A stretch of 64,000 nucleotides of DNA from Geminicoccaceae bacterium (GCA_020638495.1 JACKIN010000001.1:620001-684000), one strand, 5' to 3'. Counted from the stretch's first letter, positions 23,864-33,287 are shown. Notes: a model not told the origin generated them from the sequence alone. Translations and numbers: made by a program.

Positions 23864-25181
23864 GGTGTGGCCAGCGGTCGACCAAGTGGATGAAGGAGCC
23901 GGCGACGGTGCCGAGCCGGCAACCGGCCTCGCCCAGCTGCCTGCCGCTAGCATCGCTGGCCCGCAGGAAGGGCACGCCGCGCTGCTCGACCTCGCGCGCG
24001 TAGTGGAACTCGTGGCCGCGATAGCGGAGCGGCGGCCGGCCGAGCGGCGAGGGGCCGAGCAGGGTCACCTCGCGATAGCCGAGGCGGAGCTTCGGTGCCT
24101 CGAAGCTGGTGACCACCGGCAGGAGCTCGGCCAGGCGGTGACGCTCGCCGGCCGCGTCGATCAGAACCTCGCCCAGCGCCATGTAGCCGCCGCATTCGCC
24201 GTAGATGAAGACGTCGCGATAGGCCGCAGCCTGCAGGCCGAGCAGAAATTGCCGATTAGCCGCGAGCCGCCCGGCATAGAGTTCGGGGTAGCCTCCGGGC
24301 AGGTAGATCGCGTCGGCGGCCGGGTCGGGCGCCTCGTCGGCCAAAGGCGAGAACGGCACGATCTCCGCACCCTGCCGGCGCCAGCCCTCGAGCACCGCTG
24401 GGTAGGCGAAGGCGAAGGCGGTATCCTGGGCCACCGCGATCCGCTGCCCCAGGGCGGCGATCGGCCGGGCACCCTGGCCACCCAGGCCCGCCACGCCGGG
24501 CCGGCGGGCGAGACGGAGCAGGCGGTCGAGGTCGAGCCGCTCGGCGACCAGCGAGCCCAGGCGCTCGATCAGCTCGTCGAGGGCCGGGTGCTCGGCCGCC
24601 TGGACGAGGCCCAGATGCCGCGACGGCACGACAAGCTCGTCGTGGCGCGGCAGCCAGCCCAGGACCGGCGTGGAGAACCGCTCATCGCAGGCTTTCAGGA
24701 GGGTTGCGGCATGGCGTTCGCCGGCCACCGCATTGAGCACGATGCCGACCACCTCGACGTCCTGGCGAAACCCGATGAAGCCCTCGAGCAGGGCGGCGAT
24801 CGACTGGTTGATGCGGCGCGCCTCGGCGACCAGCACGACCGGCAGATCGAAGAGGGCGGCGATGTCGGCGGTCGAGCCGCTGCCGTCCGGCGCGCCGTCG
24901 AAAAGACCCATCACCCCCTCGCCGACGACAATGTCGACGTCGCGCCCGGCGTCCTCGAGCAGGGCGGCCAGCGTCTCGAAGCGCATCGCCCAGCTGTCGA
25001 GATTACGGCAGCTCTGCCCGGAGGCGCGGGCATGGAACGCCGGGTCGATATAGTCGGGCCCGACCTTGAAGCTGCCGACCTTGAGCCCGCGCCGGGCCAA
25101 AGCACGGATCAGGCCGAGCGTCAGGAGTGTCTTGCCGGAGCCGGATTGCGGTGCGGCGACGATCAGGGTGGGCGCCGTCAA
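23847..25181 (-). CDS. cobB: cobyrinate a,c-diamide synthase (CobB/CbiA)
   Basis: A 444-residue glutamine- and ATP-dependent amidotransferase that amidates the a and c side chains (of hydrogenobyrinic acid in the late-cobalt pathway). The N-terminal dethiobiotin synthase-like domain has the P-loop APQSGSGKTLLTLG and VVGEGVMGLFDG. The C-terminal glutaminase domain has the nucleophile in YGECGGYMALGE and the His in GHEFHYA. ATG 25181 is divergent from cbiD with a 118-bp gap. No cobalamin riboswitch-like B12 box was recognised in that gap. Its stop codon lies in a 30-bp palindrome. Confidence 0.95.
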   Translation of the reverse strand: MTAPTLIVAAPQSGSGKTLLTLGLIRALARRGLKVGSFKVGPDYIDPAFHARASGQSCRNLDSWAMRFETLAALLEDAGRDVDIVVGEGVMGLFDGAPDGSGSTADIAALFDLPVVLVAEARRINQSIAALLEGFIGFRQDVEVVGIVLNAVAGERHAATLLKACDERFSTPVLGWLPRHDELVVPSRHLGLVQAAEHPALDELIERLGSLVAERLDLDRLLRLARRPGVAGLGGQGARPIAALGQRIAVAQDTAFAFAYPAVLEGWRRQGAEIVPFSPLADEAPDPAADAIYLPGGYPELYAGRLAANRQFLLGLQAAAYRDVFIYGECGGYMALGEVLIDAAGERHRLAELLPVVTSFEAPKLRLGYREVTLLGPSPLGRPPLRYRGHEFHYAREVEQRGVPFLRASDASGRQLGEAGCRLGTVAGSFIHLVDRWPHLVVVR

Positions 25182-25299
25182 GGCTGGCCTCCGGCATGGC
25201 CCTCGGGCACAATGCGCGTTCAGGGGCAGAGGGTCATGCCCGGTCTGATAGCGGAATTTGCCCGTCGATGCCCAGCCGTCACGGTGCTTCGGTCACACC

Positions 25300-26406
25300 A
25301 TGAGTATGCCCGACCCCGGCCGCCAGCCAACGGCCAAGGGGCAGAAGCTGCGCCGCGGCTGGACCACCGGCGCCTGCGCCACGGCCGCCGCCAGGGCGGC
25401 CTTCTCGGCCCTGGCCGGCCTCGACTTTCCCGACCCGGTGACCATCCGCCTGCCCGGGGGCCAGGAACCGAGCTTCGCGCTGCTGCGGCAGGAGCGGGGC
25501 CCAGGCTGGGCGCGGGCGAGCGTGGTCAAGGACGCAGGCGATGATCCGGATGTCACCGACCGGGCGGAAATTGTCGTGACCCTGCGCTGTCGCGGCGACG
25601 GCCTCGGCCTGCGGTTTCGCGCCGGCGAGGGTGTGGGCACGGTGACCCGGGCCGGCCTGCCGCTGCCGCCGGGCGAGCCCGCGATCAACCCGGTGCCGCG
25701 GCGGATGATGACCGAGACGCTGGAAGCGCTCGCCATCGCCACCGGCCATCCTCTCGACCTCGACCTCGAGATTGCCATTCCGGGAGGCGCCGAGCTGGCG
25801 AAGCGCACGCTCAACCCGAGGCTCGGCATCGAAGGCGGGCTCTCGATCCTCGGCACCACCGGCATCGTCATCCCCTATTCCTGCTCGTCCTGGATTCACT
25901 CGATCCACCGGGGTGTCGACGTCGCCCGCGCCGCCGGGCTCGACCACATCGCCGCCTGCACCGGCAGCACCTCGGAGTGCACCGTGCAGGCGCTCTACGA
26001 CCTGCCGGACATGGCGCTGATCGACATGGGCGATTTCGCCGGCGGCACGCTCAAATACCTGAGGCGGCGGCCGATCCGGCGGGTCACGCTCGCCGGCGGC
26101 TTCGCCAAGCTCGCCAAGCTGGCCCAAGGCCATCTCGACCTGCATTCCAGCCGCTCGACCGTCGACCTCGCGGATCTTGCGGCCGAACTCGGCGCTCTCG
26201 ACCCGGCCACGGGAAGTGCTGCCGAGGGCGCGGTGTCCGCCGGCGAGGTGCTGGCGCTCGCCGGTGCCCACCGCCCGGCGCTGGCCCGGCGCATCGCCGA
26301 GCGGGCGCGGCTGGCGGCGGGCGAGGCGGCCGGCCCGGCGGTGGCGATCGAAGCACTCGTCGTGGATCGCGGCGGCGCCATCCTCGCCCATGTCCCCGGC
26401 TGGTGA
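25300..26406 (+). CDS. cbiD: cobalt-precorrin-5B (C1)-methyltransferase CbiD
   Basis: A 368-residue CbiD protein. The N-terminal RRGWTTGACATAAARAAF is diagnostic, as are RTLNPRLGIEGGLSILGTTGIV and AACTGSTSECTVQ. In the oxygen-independent pathway CbiD methylates C1 of the ring-contracted intermediate. Here it stands with CobN-type late cobalt insertion, so it may act on a metal-free precorrin. ATG 25300 is used, with ATG 25306 as an alternative. cobK starts 6 bases after its stop, so the two form a unit: the C1 methyl step and the following reduction. Confidence 0.95.
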   Translation: MSMPDPGRQPTAKGQKLRRGWTTGACATAAARAAFSALAGLDFPDPVTIRLPGGQEPSFALLRQERGPGWARASVVKDAGDDPDVTDRAEIVVTLRCRGDGLGLRFRAGEGVGTVTRAGLPLPPGEPAINPVPRRMMTETLEALAIATGHPLDLDLEIAIPGGAELAKRTLNPRLGIEGGLSILGTTGIVIPYSCSSWIHSIHRGVDVARAAGLDHIAACTGSTSECTVQALYDLPDMALIDMGDFAGGTLKYLRRRPIRRVTLAGGFAKLAKLAQGHLDLHSSRSTVDLADLAAELGALDPATGSAAEGAVSAGEVLALAGAHRPALARRIAERARLAAGEAAGPAVAIEALVVDRGGAILAHVPGW

Positions 26407-26412
26407 AGAACC

Positions 26413-27177
26413 ATGTCCGCCACGCTGCCGCATCTCCTGCTCCTCGGCGGCACGGAAGAGGCGTATGAGCTGGCCGAAGCCCTGGTCGGGCGTGCCGGGC
26501 TCAGGGTCACCACCTCGCTCGCCGGCGCCACGACCAACCCGCGCCAGCCGGCCGGTAGCCATCGGATCGGCGGCTTCGGCGGTACTGATGGGCTCGCGGC
26601 TTGGCTCGCCGACGAAAAGGTGGCGCTCGTGCTCGATGCCAGCCACCCCTTCGCCAGCCGGATCACCGCCCAGGCCCGGGCTGCCGCGGCCATGGCCGGC
26701 ATTCTTTATCTCCGCCTGGAGCGGCCGCCATGGCGACCCGGTCCGGGCGACGACTGGCGCTTCGCTGCCGACCTCGATGCCGGCCTGATGACGCTGGCAC
26801 CGAAGGCGCGGCGGGTTTTCGCCGCGGTCGGTGCCCGAGCGCTGAACCTGCTGGCTGTGTCACCTATGAGCTTCGTGGTGCGCGGCGTCGATTCGCCGAC
26901 GTGCTTGCCGGTCAATGTGACCTTCGTCGTCGGCCGCGGTCCCTTCGACCTCGTAGCCGAACGGCAGCTCTTCGAGGCGGAGCGGATTGATGCCGTCCTC
27001 TGTCGCAACAGCGGCGGCGAGGGGGCCCGTGCCAAGCTGGATGCCGCACGCGAGCTGGGCCTGCCGGTCGTCATGATCGAACGATCCGAGGCTCCCGCGC
27101 CTGGTGCCGTGGCGGACGTGGCGGCAGCGCTCGCGACCCTGGATCAGCTCCTTTTCGGCCGCAGCACGTGGGTGTGA
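26413..27177 (+). CDS. cobK: precorrin-6A reductase (CobK/CbiJ)
   Basis: A 254-residue NADPH-dependent reductase reducing the macrocycle at C18-C19. Family features are the N-terminal LLLLGGTEEAYELAEAL, VLDASHPFASRITAQA, and the C-terminal VLCRNSGGEGARAKLDAARELGLPVVMIER. It follows cbiD by 6 bases. At its 3' end it overlaps the convergent cobM gene by 34 bases, so the two transcripts would be antisense there. Cytoplasmic. Confidence 0.95.
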   Translation: MSATLPHLLLLGGTEEAYELAEALVGRAGLRVTTSLAGATTNPRQPAGSHRIGGFGGTDGLAAWLADEKVALVLDASHPFASRITAQARAAAAMAGILYLRLERPPWRPGPGDDWRFAADLDAGLMTLAPKARRVFAAVGARALNLLAVSPMSFVVRGVDSPTCLPVNVTFVVGRGPFDLVAERQLFEAERIDAVLCRNSGGEGARAKLDAARELGLPVVMIERSEAPAPGAVADVAAALATLDQLLFGRSTWV

Positions 27178-27905
27178 TCGGCGGCATAGAGGCGGCTCTC
27201 GGCGAAGCCTTCGGCATCCAGCACCCGGCCGATCAGGATGAGCGCCGTTCGCGTGATGCCGGCAACCTTCACCCGCTCACGGATGGTGGCGAGCGTGCCC
27301 CGCACGATCTGCTGGTCGGGCCAGCTCGCCCGATAGACGACGATGACCGGGGCATCGGCACCGAGGATGGGCTCGAGGCGCCGGCGAATGTCGGTCAGGT
27401 TGTTGATCGCGAGGTGGATGGCGAGGGTGGCGCCGGTGGCGGCGAAGGCTTCCAGCGTCTCGCCCTCGGGCATGGTCGAGGCCCGCACCGCCGTTCGGGT
27501 CACGACGACGCTCTGGGCGATCCCGGGCAGGGTCAGCTCCTGGCCCAGGGCTGCCGCCGCCGCGGCGAAAGCCGGCACGCCGGGGGTGATGGTCCAGGCG
27601 ATGCCCAGGGCATCCAGACGGCGGATCTGCTCCGAGATGGCACCATAGAGCGAGGGGTCGCCCGAATGGATGCGGGCCACATCCTCACCCCGCGCCTCGG
27701 CCGCCTGCATGAGTGCTATGATGGCATCGAGGTCCAGCGGGGCCGTGTCGACGATCAGGGCGTCGCCTGGGGCTTCCGCCACGACCTCCAGCGGCACGAG
27801 CGAGCCGGCATAGAGGATCACCGGCGACCGACGGATCAGGTCCAGCCCGCGCACCGTGATGAGGTCCGCAGCACCCGGCCCGGCGCCGATGAAATGAACC
27901 CTCAT
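27144..27905 (-). CDS. cobM: precorrin-4 C11-methyltransferase
   Basis: A 253-residue SAM methyltransferase of the CobM/CbiF family. Motifs are VHFIGAGPGAADLITVRG at the N-terminus, ILYAGSLVP, and ARIHSGDPSLYGAISEQI. ATG 27905 overlaps the TGA of the cbiG/cobJ gene (ATGA), so it is the last gene of the cobH-cobL-cobI-cobJ-cobM operon. Its 3' end overlaps cobK on the other strand by 34 bases. It methylates C11 of precorrin-4. Confidence 0.95.
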   Translation of the reverse strand: MRVHFIGAGPGAADLITVRGLDLIRRSPVILYAGSLVPLEVVAEAPGDALIVDTAPLDLDAIIALMQAAEARGEDVARIHSGDPSLYGAISEQIRRLDALGIAWTITPGVPAFAAAAAALGQELTLPGIAQSVVVTRTAVRASTMPEGETLEAFAATGATLAIHLAINNLTDIRRRLEPILGADAPVIVVYRASWPDQQIVRGTLATIRERVKVAGITRTALILIGRVLDAEGFAESRLYAADHTHVLRPKRS

Positions 27906-29656
27906 GAAACGTCGTAGCCCCTCGGCGTGTAGGTCCAGGAGCCGCCCGAGACGCGCCTGAAGCTGCGGGTTCCCTGAGCGCCGACCAGGACAATGGAGAG
28001 CATGTCGACCCGGTCGACCTCGAGCTGCCCGAGCGTCGTGACGTCGACCGTCTCGCCGTTGCGGCCGAGATTGCGGGCGATCACCACCGGCGTCTCGGGA
28101 GAGCGGTGGGCCAGCAGGATGCGGCGGGCCGTCGCCAGCGCCGTCCGTCGGCGCCGCGATACCGGGTTGTAGAGGGCGAGGGCGAAGTCGCCGGCTGCAG
28201 CAGCTTCCAAGCGTGCCTCGATGACGGCCATGGGCGTCAGGAGATCGGAGAGCGAGATGGCGGCGAAGTCGTGGCCGAGCGGTGCGCCGGCGCGCGCAGC
28301 CGCCACCTGCAGCGCCGAGACGCCTGGTAGCACGCTCACCTCGATACGTGCGGCGGCCTCGTCGTTGCTCCGCTCGAGCAGCTCCATGACCAGGGTCGCC
28401 ATGGCGTAGATGCCCGGATCGCCGGAGCAGACGAGCGCCACGTCGCGCCCGCTGGCCGCCTCGGCGATGGCGTCGGCACAGCGCTGGCGTTCCTTGCCAA
28501 GCGGATAGGTGCGCTTCTCGGCATGACGGGTGAGGTCGGCCACGAGGTCGAGATAGAGCCCGTAGCCGATCACGAGGTCGGCCTCGCCGAGGGCGGCCTC
28601 GACCGCGGCCGTTCGGGTGCCGGGATCGCCCGGGCCGATGCCCAGCACCCGCAAGCGGCCGCGCGCCCGGCCGATGGTCGTGGGAGCGAGCACGGCCGGT
28701 GCCAATGCCACCGCACAGGTGCAACGCTGGCTTTTGCGTTTTGGGACGACCAGCCGGCCGGCGGGGCCGACGGCCGCCAGGGCCGCCGCCTCCGCCACGC
28801 CCGGAATGCCGATCTCGGCCTCCACCACGGCGGAAGGCGTCGCCAGCCGCGGCGCCTCGGCCGCCAGGGTCTCGCGCGTGAAGAAGCGGGCCGGGACGTC
28901 GAGTCCGGCGGCGAGGGCGTGGATCGCGGGCTCGGCCGCCTTGAGCGCGACAGAGACGACGCAGGCGACGGCCTGAGGAGCGAGGCCAGCCTCACTGAGC
29001 GTACCGGCGACCAGTCGCTGCAGCTCGTCGGCCGGTGCGTCGCGCTCGCAGCCGACACCGAGCGCCAGGATCGGCGGGTGATAGACGAGCCGGAGAGGGT
29101 CCGGCTCCCGATGCTCGAGGGTGACCTCGAGGATGAGCTCGCCGTCCGTAGCGAGCGGCAGCCTGCCGGCCCGCAGCCAGTTCGCGATGCCCATGGGATC
29201 CACGAGGCGGCAGGTGGCTCCCTCCAGGATGCGTGCCATGAAGAGTTTCGCGGCTTCGGGCCCGGCAAGTCGCCAGCCCGGTGGCGGCGCATCGAGGGCG
29301 AGGCCGAAGCGGGCGTCGCCCGCCGTCGTCACGACCGCCCGGGCGGCCAGCGCCTCCGCCAGATCCCCCGCGAGCTCGTTGGCACCCCGATGGCCGCCGA
29401 GCAGCGGCACGACGAAGAGCCCACCCTCGTCGACGACCAGCACCGGTGGCTCGGCCCGCTTGTCGACGAGGAGCGGTGCCAGAATGCGGATGACGATGCC
29501 GGTCGCGGCGAGCGCCACCAGGGGCCGCCCGCCAACGAAGGCGCGCCGCAGCTCATGGACGTCCGGCCCGGCAATCGTGGCCCCGCCGAGTGCCGTGGCG
29601 ATCCGCTCCGCCAGTTCGGCGCTGCGCGGTCCCAGATGCCAGACGAGCGGCTTCAT
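27902..29656 (-). CDS. cobJ: CbiG-CobJ fusion: precorrin-5A hydrolase domain plus precorrin-3B C17-methyltransferase
   Basis: A 584-residue fusion protein. Residues 1-190 are CbiG N-terminal and middle regions (FVGGRPLVALAATGIVIRI, VVPLLGGHRGANELA). Residues 195-318 are the CbiG C-terminal/CobE domain (PPILALGVGCERDAPADEL). From residue 334 it is a CobJ/CbiH methyltransferase (LRVLGIGPGDPG, ALVCSGDPGIYAMA, ALYNPVSRRRRTAL, VVIARNLGRNGE). CbiG opens the delta-lactone and releases the two-carbon fragment, while CobJ makes the ring-contracting C17 methylation. Joining them suggests coupling of contraction and deacylation. It overlaps cobI and cobM by 4 bases each. Confidence 0.93.
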   Translation of the reverse strand: MKPLVWHLGPRSAELAERIATALGGATIAGPDVHELRRAFVGGRPLVALAATGIVIRILAPLLVDKRAEPPVLVVDEGGLFVVPLLGGHRGANELAGDLAEALAARAVVTTAGDARFGLALDAPPPGWRLAGPEAAKLFMARILEGATCRLVDPMGIANWLRAGRLPLATDGELILEVTLEHREPDPLRLVYHPPILALGVGCERDAPADELQRLVAGTLSEAGLAPQAVACVVSVALKAAEPAIHALAAGLDVPARFFTRETLAAEAPRLATPSAVVEAEIGIPGVAEAAALAAVGPAGRLVVPKRKSQRCTCAVALAPAVLAPTTIGRARGRLRVLGIGPGDPGTRTAAVEAALGEADLVIGYGLYLDLVADLTRHAEKRTYPLGKERQRCADAIAEAASGRDVALVCSGDPGIYAMATLVMELLERSNDEAAARIEVSVLPGVSALQVAAARAGAPLGHDFAAISLSDLLTPMAVIEARLEAAAAGDFALALYNPVSRRRRTALATARRILLAHRSPETPVVIARNLGRNGETVDVTTLGQLEVDRVDMLSIVLVGAQGTRSFRRVSGGSWTYTPRGYDVS

Positions 29657-30351
29657 GCCGGTCGGCCGGCGAGCACGAGTGCGAAATAGGGTGGCTCCTC
29701 GTCGGCCGGCCAGTCGGCGACCGGCACGATCCGCTCCTCGGGCCAGCCGACCCAGGCGACGAGCATCGCATCGGCGAGCCGCCCCTGCCGCTCGAGGATC
29801 GCCTTGAGCATGGGCAGGCGGTGCCCGACCTTGAGAATGGCCACCTGATCGGCCGCCGCGATCAGGGCCTCGAGGCGCTCCTCGGGGAGAAGGGAGGAGA
29901 GGATCGCGAAGCTGTCCCGGCGCCGCGCCAGCACCCGGCCGAGCTTCGAGGAAGCGGCGGCGAAGGACATGATGCCGGGCACCACCTCGAAGGCGAAGCG
30001 GTGGCGCAGCCGGTCGAGCAGGTAGGCGAAGCTGCCGTAGAGCAGGGGATCGCCGAGGCAGAGCAGCGCCACGTCGCGCCCCGCCTGGAGCTCGGCCGCC
30101 AGGGTGTCGGCGGACTGGTCGTAGAAGCCCGCGATCACCTCCGGCTCCAGGCGCATCGGTGCTTGGAGCGGGACTTCCGTGTGATCGGCGCGCAGGTGCG
30201 CGGCAACGATGTTCCGCGCCAGGCTTGCTTCCCCCTCGGCCGAGAGATACGCGATCACCGGCGAGGCTTCGATGGCCGCCACCGCCTTCAATGTCAGGAG
30301 ACCGGGATCGCCCGGCCCGACGCCGACGCCAATGAGCTTGCCGCTGGTCAT
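29653..30351 (-). CDS. cobI: precorrin-2 C20-methyltransferase
   Basis: A 232-residue SAM methyltransferase converting precorrin-2 to precorrin-3A. Motifs are IGVGVGPGDPGLLTLKA near the N-terminus, ALLCLGDPLLYGSFAYLLDRL, and VVPGIMSFAAASSKLG, which is typical of CobI/CbiL. ATG 30351 was chosen because it begins just before the SAM motif; the longer form from 30486 would overlap cobL in another frame. The gene starts 10 bases after the cobL stop, and its own stop overlaps the cbiG/cobJ start. Confidence 0.95.
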   Translation of the reverse strand: MTSGKLIGVGVGPGDPGLLTLKAVAAIEASPVIAYLSAEGEASLARNIVAAHLRADHTEVPLQAPMRLEPEVIAGFYDQSADTLAAELQAGRDVALLCLGDPLLYGSFAYLLDRLRHRFAFEVVPGIMSFAAASSKLGRVLARRRDSFAILSSLLPEERLEALIAAADQVAILKVGHRLPMLKAILERQGRLADAMLVAWVGWPEERIVPVADWPADEEPPYFALVLAGRPA

Positions 30352-30361
30352 CGATCGCCCC

Positions 30362-31603
30362 TCAGAGCCCGCCGGCCACTGGCCTGGTGAACACCCACTG
30401 GGTGACCGGCGCCTTGGCCTTCCAGCCGAGCGTGCGGCCGAGCCCCTCGGCGTGGCTGATGGCGATCCGCGCCAGCTCGCCGCCATGCCGGCGGCGGAGA
30501 TCGAGCAGCCGGGCCTCGCCGCCGAGGGTCACTGCGTTGACGACCAGCCGGCCGCCGACAGCCAGCCGGTCAAGGCAGAGATCGATAAGGGAGGGCTCGG
30601 CGACCCCGCCACCGATGAAGATCGCATGGGGTGCCGGACCTTCCGGGAGCACGTCCGGCGCCTTGCCCTCGATCACCTCGAGCTCGGGCACGCCCAGGCG
30701 ATGCGCGTTCTCGATCAGCATGGCGAGGCGCTCGGGCCGCGCCTCGACCGCGACGGCGGTGAGCGGCCGGTCCGGACAGGACCGGCCGGCGAGCAGCCAT
30801 TCGATGGCGATGGAGCCGGCGCCGGCGCCGATGTCCCAGAGCCGCTCGCCCGGTCGGGGAGCCAGGTGCGCGAGCGTGATGGCGCGCATGTCCTGCTTGG
30901 TGAGCTGGCCGTCATGGATATAGGCATCGTCCGGCAGGCCCTGGCTCACGCCATGACCGGCGACAGCACCGGCATCCAGCTCGATGCCCAGGGTGTTGAG
31001 ATCGGCGAACCGCCGCGCTGCCGCCTCGTCGGCGCGAAAGCTCACCCGATGCTCGTCCGGCCCCCCCAGATGTTCGAGCACGGTGAGCGTGGCATGGCCA
31101 TGGCCGGCGCCCGCCAGGAACTCGCCGATGGCAGCCGGCGAAGCCCCGTCCGCGGTCAGGACCAGCAGCCGGCGACCGGGTGCCAAATGGCGGGCGAGGC
31201 TCGCGAGCGGCCGGCCGTGCAGGCTGAGGCAGAGGCAGTCGGCGAGCGGCCAGCCCAGTCGCGCGGCGGCGAGCTGCAGGGCCGAGACCGTGGGATGAAA
31301 GCGCAGTTCGCTGACGTTGAAGCGCTGGAGGAGGAGGCGGCTGATGCCGAACCACAAGGGATCGCCCGAGGCGAGCACGACAGCCGGTGGGCGCCCGCGC
31401 TGGGCGACAAGACGTTCGAACGCGGCGTCCATCGGGCTCGACCATGCGACACGCTCACCGGCGCCGAGCCCGTCTACCATGGCCAAGTGGCGGCGGCCAC
31501 CGACCACGAGATGGGCACCCTCGATCAGCGCGCGAAGTTCGTCGCCGAGGCCTTTGGCGCCATCGGCACCGATGCCCACCACGTCGAGCCAGTGGCCAGT
31601 CAT
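30362..31603 (-). CDS. cobL: precorrin-6Y C5,15-methyltransferase (decarboxylating)
   Basis: A 413-residue two-domain enzyme. The N-terminal half is CbiE-like (WLDVVGIGADGAKGL, VVLASGDPLWFGIS), methylating C5. The C-terminal half is CbiT-like, with a Rossmann SAM motif LWDIGAGAGSIAIEWL and KQDMRAITLAHLAPRPGE, methylating C15 and decarboxylating the C12 acetate. The fused form is usual in alphaproteobacteria. ATG 31603 overlaps the cobH stop by 4 bases, and cobI follows after 10 bases. Confidence 0.95.
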   Translation of the reverse strand: MTGHWLDVVGIGADGAKGLGDELRALIEGAHLVVGGRRHLAMVDGLGAGERVAWSSPMDAAFERLVAQRGRPPAVVLASGDPLWFGISRLLLQRFNVSELRFHPTVSALQLAAARLGWPLADCLCLSLHGRPLASLARHLAPGRRLLVLTADGASPAAIGEFLAGAGHGHATLTVLEHLGGPDEHRVSFRADEAAARRFADLNTLGIELDAGAVAGHGVSQGLPDDAYIHDGQLTKQDMRAITLAHLAPRPGERLWDIGAGAGSIAIEWLLAGRSCPDRPLTAVAVEARPERLAMLIENAHRLGVPELEVIEGKAPDVLPEGPAPHAIFIGGGVAEPSLIDLCLDRLAVGGRLVVNAVTLGGEARLLDLRRRHGGELARIAISHAEGLGRTLGWKAKAPVTQWVFTRPVAGGL

Positions 31604-32244
31604 TGCTGGGGGTCCCAAAGCGCGTTGACGGCGGCGGCGGCCATCGCACTGCCGCCGCGCCGGCCGCGCAGGGTCAGGAAGGGCACGGCCGGCGATGCCG
31701 CGATGAGCGCATCCTTCGACTCGGCTGCCCCGACAAAACCCACAGGAAAGGCGAAAATCGCCGCCGGGCGCTCGGGCCAGAGGGCCAGCCGCTCGAGCAG
31801 ATGGAAAAGGGCGGTGGGCGCGTTGCCGATGACCACCACGGCACCATTGAGCCGCTTCCGCCAGAGCTCGACGGCGGCAGCGCTGCGCGTCGTGCCCAGC
31901 ATTGTCGCGAGCGCCGGAACTTCTGGATCGGCGAGCGTGCAGCTCGGCTCGACCGCGGCCGGCAGCCGACGACGGATGATCCCGGCCTTGACCATCTCCA
32001 CATCGCAAAAGAGCGCCGCACCGCATTCGAGGGCGTTGCGAGCAGCCGTGACGACCTGGCCGGACCAGGCGAGGTCGGTCGGGATGTCGGTCATGCCGCA
32101 ACTGTGGATCAGCCGCCGCGCCACCGGCCGCAGCTCCGCCGGCAATGCCGCCAACGCCGCGCCCGCCTCGGCCTCGATGAGGGCGAAGGAGCGGGCGTAA
32201 ATCGACTCGGGCTCGCGCAGATAGGCATGCATGGCGATGGTCAT
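31600..32244 (-). CDS. cobH: precorrin-8X methylmutase
   Basis: About 214 residues. It moves a methyl group from C11 to C12, giving hydrogenobyrinic acid. Family features are YLREPESIYARSFALIEAEA at the N-terminus, RLIHSCGMTDIPTDLAWSG with the catalytic His, CDVEMVKAGI, IGNAPTALFHLLE, and AIFAFPVGFVGAAESK. The start is uncertain: ATG 32244 is reported, with ATG 32232 and a TTG at 32268 (AGGA upstream) as alternatives. It is the first gene of the minus-strand cobH-L-I-J-M operon, divergent from cobD. I recognised no riboswitch in the 77-bp gap. Confidence 0.93.
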   Translation of the reverse strand: MTIAMHAYLREPESIYARSFALIEAEAGAALAALPAELRPVARRLIHSCGMTDIPTDLAWSGQVVTAARNALECGAALFCDVEMVKAGIIRRRLPAAVEPSCTLADPEVPALATMLGTTRSAAAVELWRKRLNGAVVVIGNAPTALFHLLERLALWPERPAAIFAFPVGFVGAAESKDALIAASPAVPFLTLRGRRGGSAMAAAAVNALWDPQQ

Positions 32245-32321
32245 GGCGGAGGGGCGTGGCCCGCGCAAGGCAGTCCTGCGACCCGGCTTGCTTCGCTTAT
32301 CGCACCTGCTAAGGCGACGCC

Positions 32322-33287
32322 ATGTGGACCGGCAGTCTCTTCATCAGTATCGCCGCCGCCCTGCTGATCGACCGTGTCGCGGGCGAGCCCGACGCGGTGT
32401 GGCGCCGCCTGCCGCATCCGGTCGTGCTGGTCGGGCGGGCAATCGACCTTTTGGAGCGTCGTTTGCGGCGGCCTGCCGACACACCCGCGCGCGAGCGCCG
32501 GATGGGCACGGTGCTGATCACCCTGCTGACCCTGGCAGGTCTGGCCTGCGGCTGGTTCCTGCAGACGGCACTTCTGGCGCTGCCGCTCGGCTGGCTCTGG
32601 CTCGGGCTCATCATGAGCACGCTCATCGCCCAGAAGAGCCTTCTCGATCATGTAGACGCCGTCGCGGCCGGGCTACAACAGAGCATCGAGGTGGGGCGGC
32701 TCGCCGTGGCGCGGATCGTCGGCCGCGACACGGCGACGCTCGACGGGCCGGCGATCGGCCGGGCTGCCACCGAATCGCTCGCCGAGAACCTCTCCGACGG
32801 GGTCATCGCCCCGCTCTTCTGGGCTCTTCTGCTCGGCCTGCCCGGCATCCTCGCCTACAAGATCGTCAACACGGCAGACAGCATGATCGGACACAAGACC
32901 CCTCGCCACCTTCATTTTGGTCGGGCGGCGGCACGGCTCGACGACGCGCTGAACTGGCTGCCGGCACGGCTAACCGCGTCGCTCGTCATCGTCGCTGCCA
33001 GCTGCACGGGCACGGCGCGGGAAGCCTGGCGGATCACGCGGCGCGATGCGCGCCTGCACCGCTCGCCCAATGCCGGCTGGCCGGAGGCCGCCATGGCCGG
33101 CGCTCTCGGGGTTCGCCTCTCGGGGCCGCGGATCTATGGCGGGAAGCCGACCATCGAGCCCTGGGTTGGCGACGGCAGTGCGGAGATCGGCCCAGCGAAG
33201 CTCCGACAGGCGCTGCGCCTCGCTGACCGGGTCTGGCTGCTCGTCCTGGTCGCCGTCCTCGGTTTCTGCGGCCTCAGCCTGACGTGA
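32322..33287 (+). CDS. cobD: adenosylcobinamide-phosphate synthase (CobD/CbiB)
   Basis: A 321-residue integral membrane protein that attaches the aminopropanol (phosphate) arm to adenosylcobyric acid. Motifs are DRVAGEPDAVWRRLPHPVVLVGR, QKSLLDHVDAVAAGLQ, ATESLAENLSDGVIAPLFW, and KIVNTADSMIGHK. SPNAGWPEAAMAGALGVRLSGP closes the conserved core. Several hydrophobic helices are spread along the chain. ATG 32322 is divergent from cobH. Its 3' end overlaps the convergent cobQ by 14 bases. The PLP-dependent partner CobC was not found in the window. Confidence 0.95.
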   Translation: MWTGSLFISIAAALLIDRVAGEPDAVWRRLPHPVVLVGRAIDLLERRLRRPADTPARERRMGTVLITLLTLAGLACGWFLQTALLALPLGWLWLGLIMSTLIAQKSLLDHVDAVAAGLQQSIEVGRLAVARIVGRDTATLDGPAIGRAATESLAENLSDGVIAPLFWALLLGLPGILAYKIVNTADSMIGHKTPRHLHFGRAAARLDDALNWLPARLTASLVIVAASCTGTAREAWRITRRDARLHRSPNAGWPEAAMAGALGVRLSGPRIYGGKPTIEPWVGDGSAEIGPAKLRQALRLADRVWLLVLVAVLGFCGLSLT

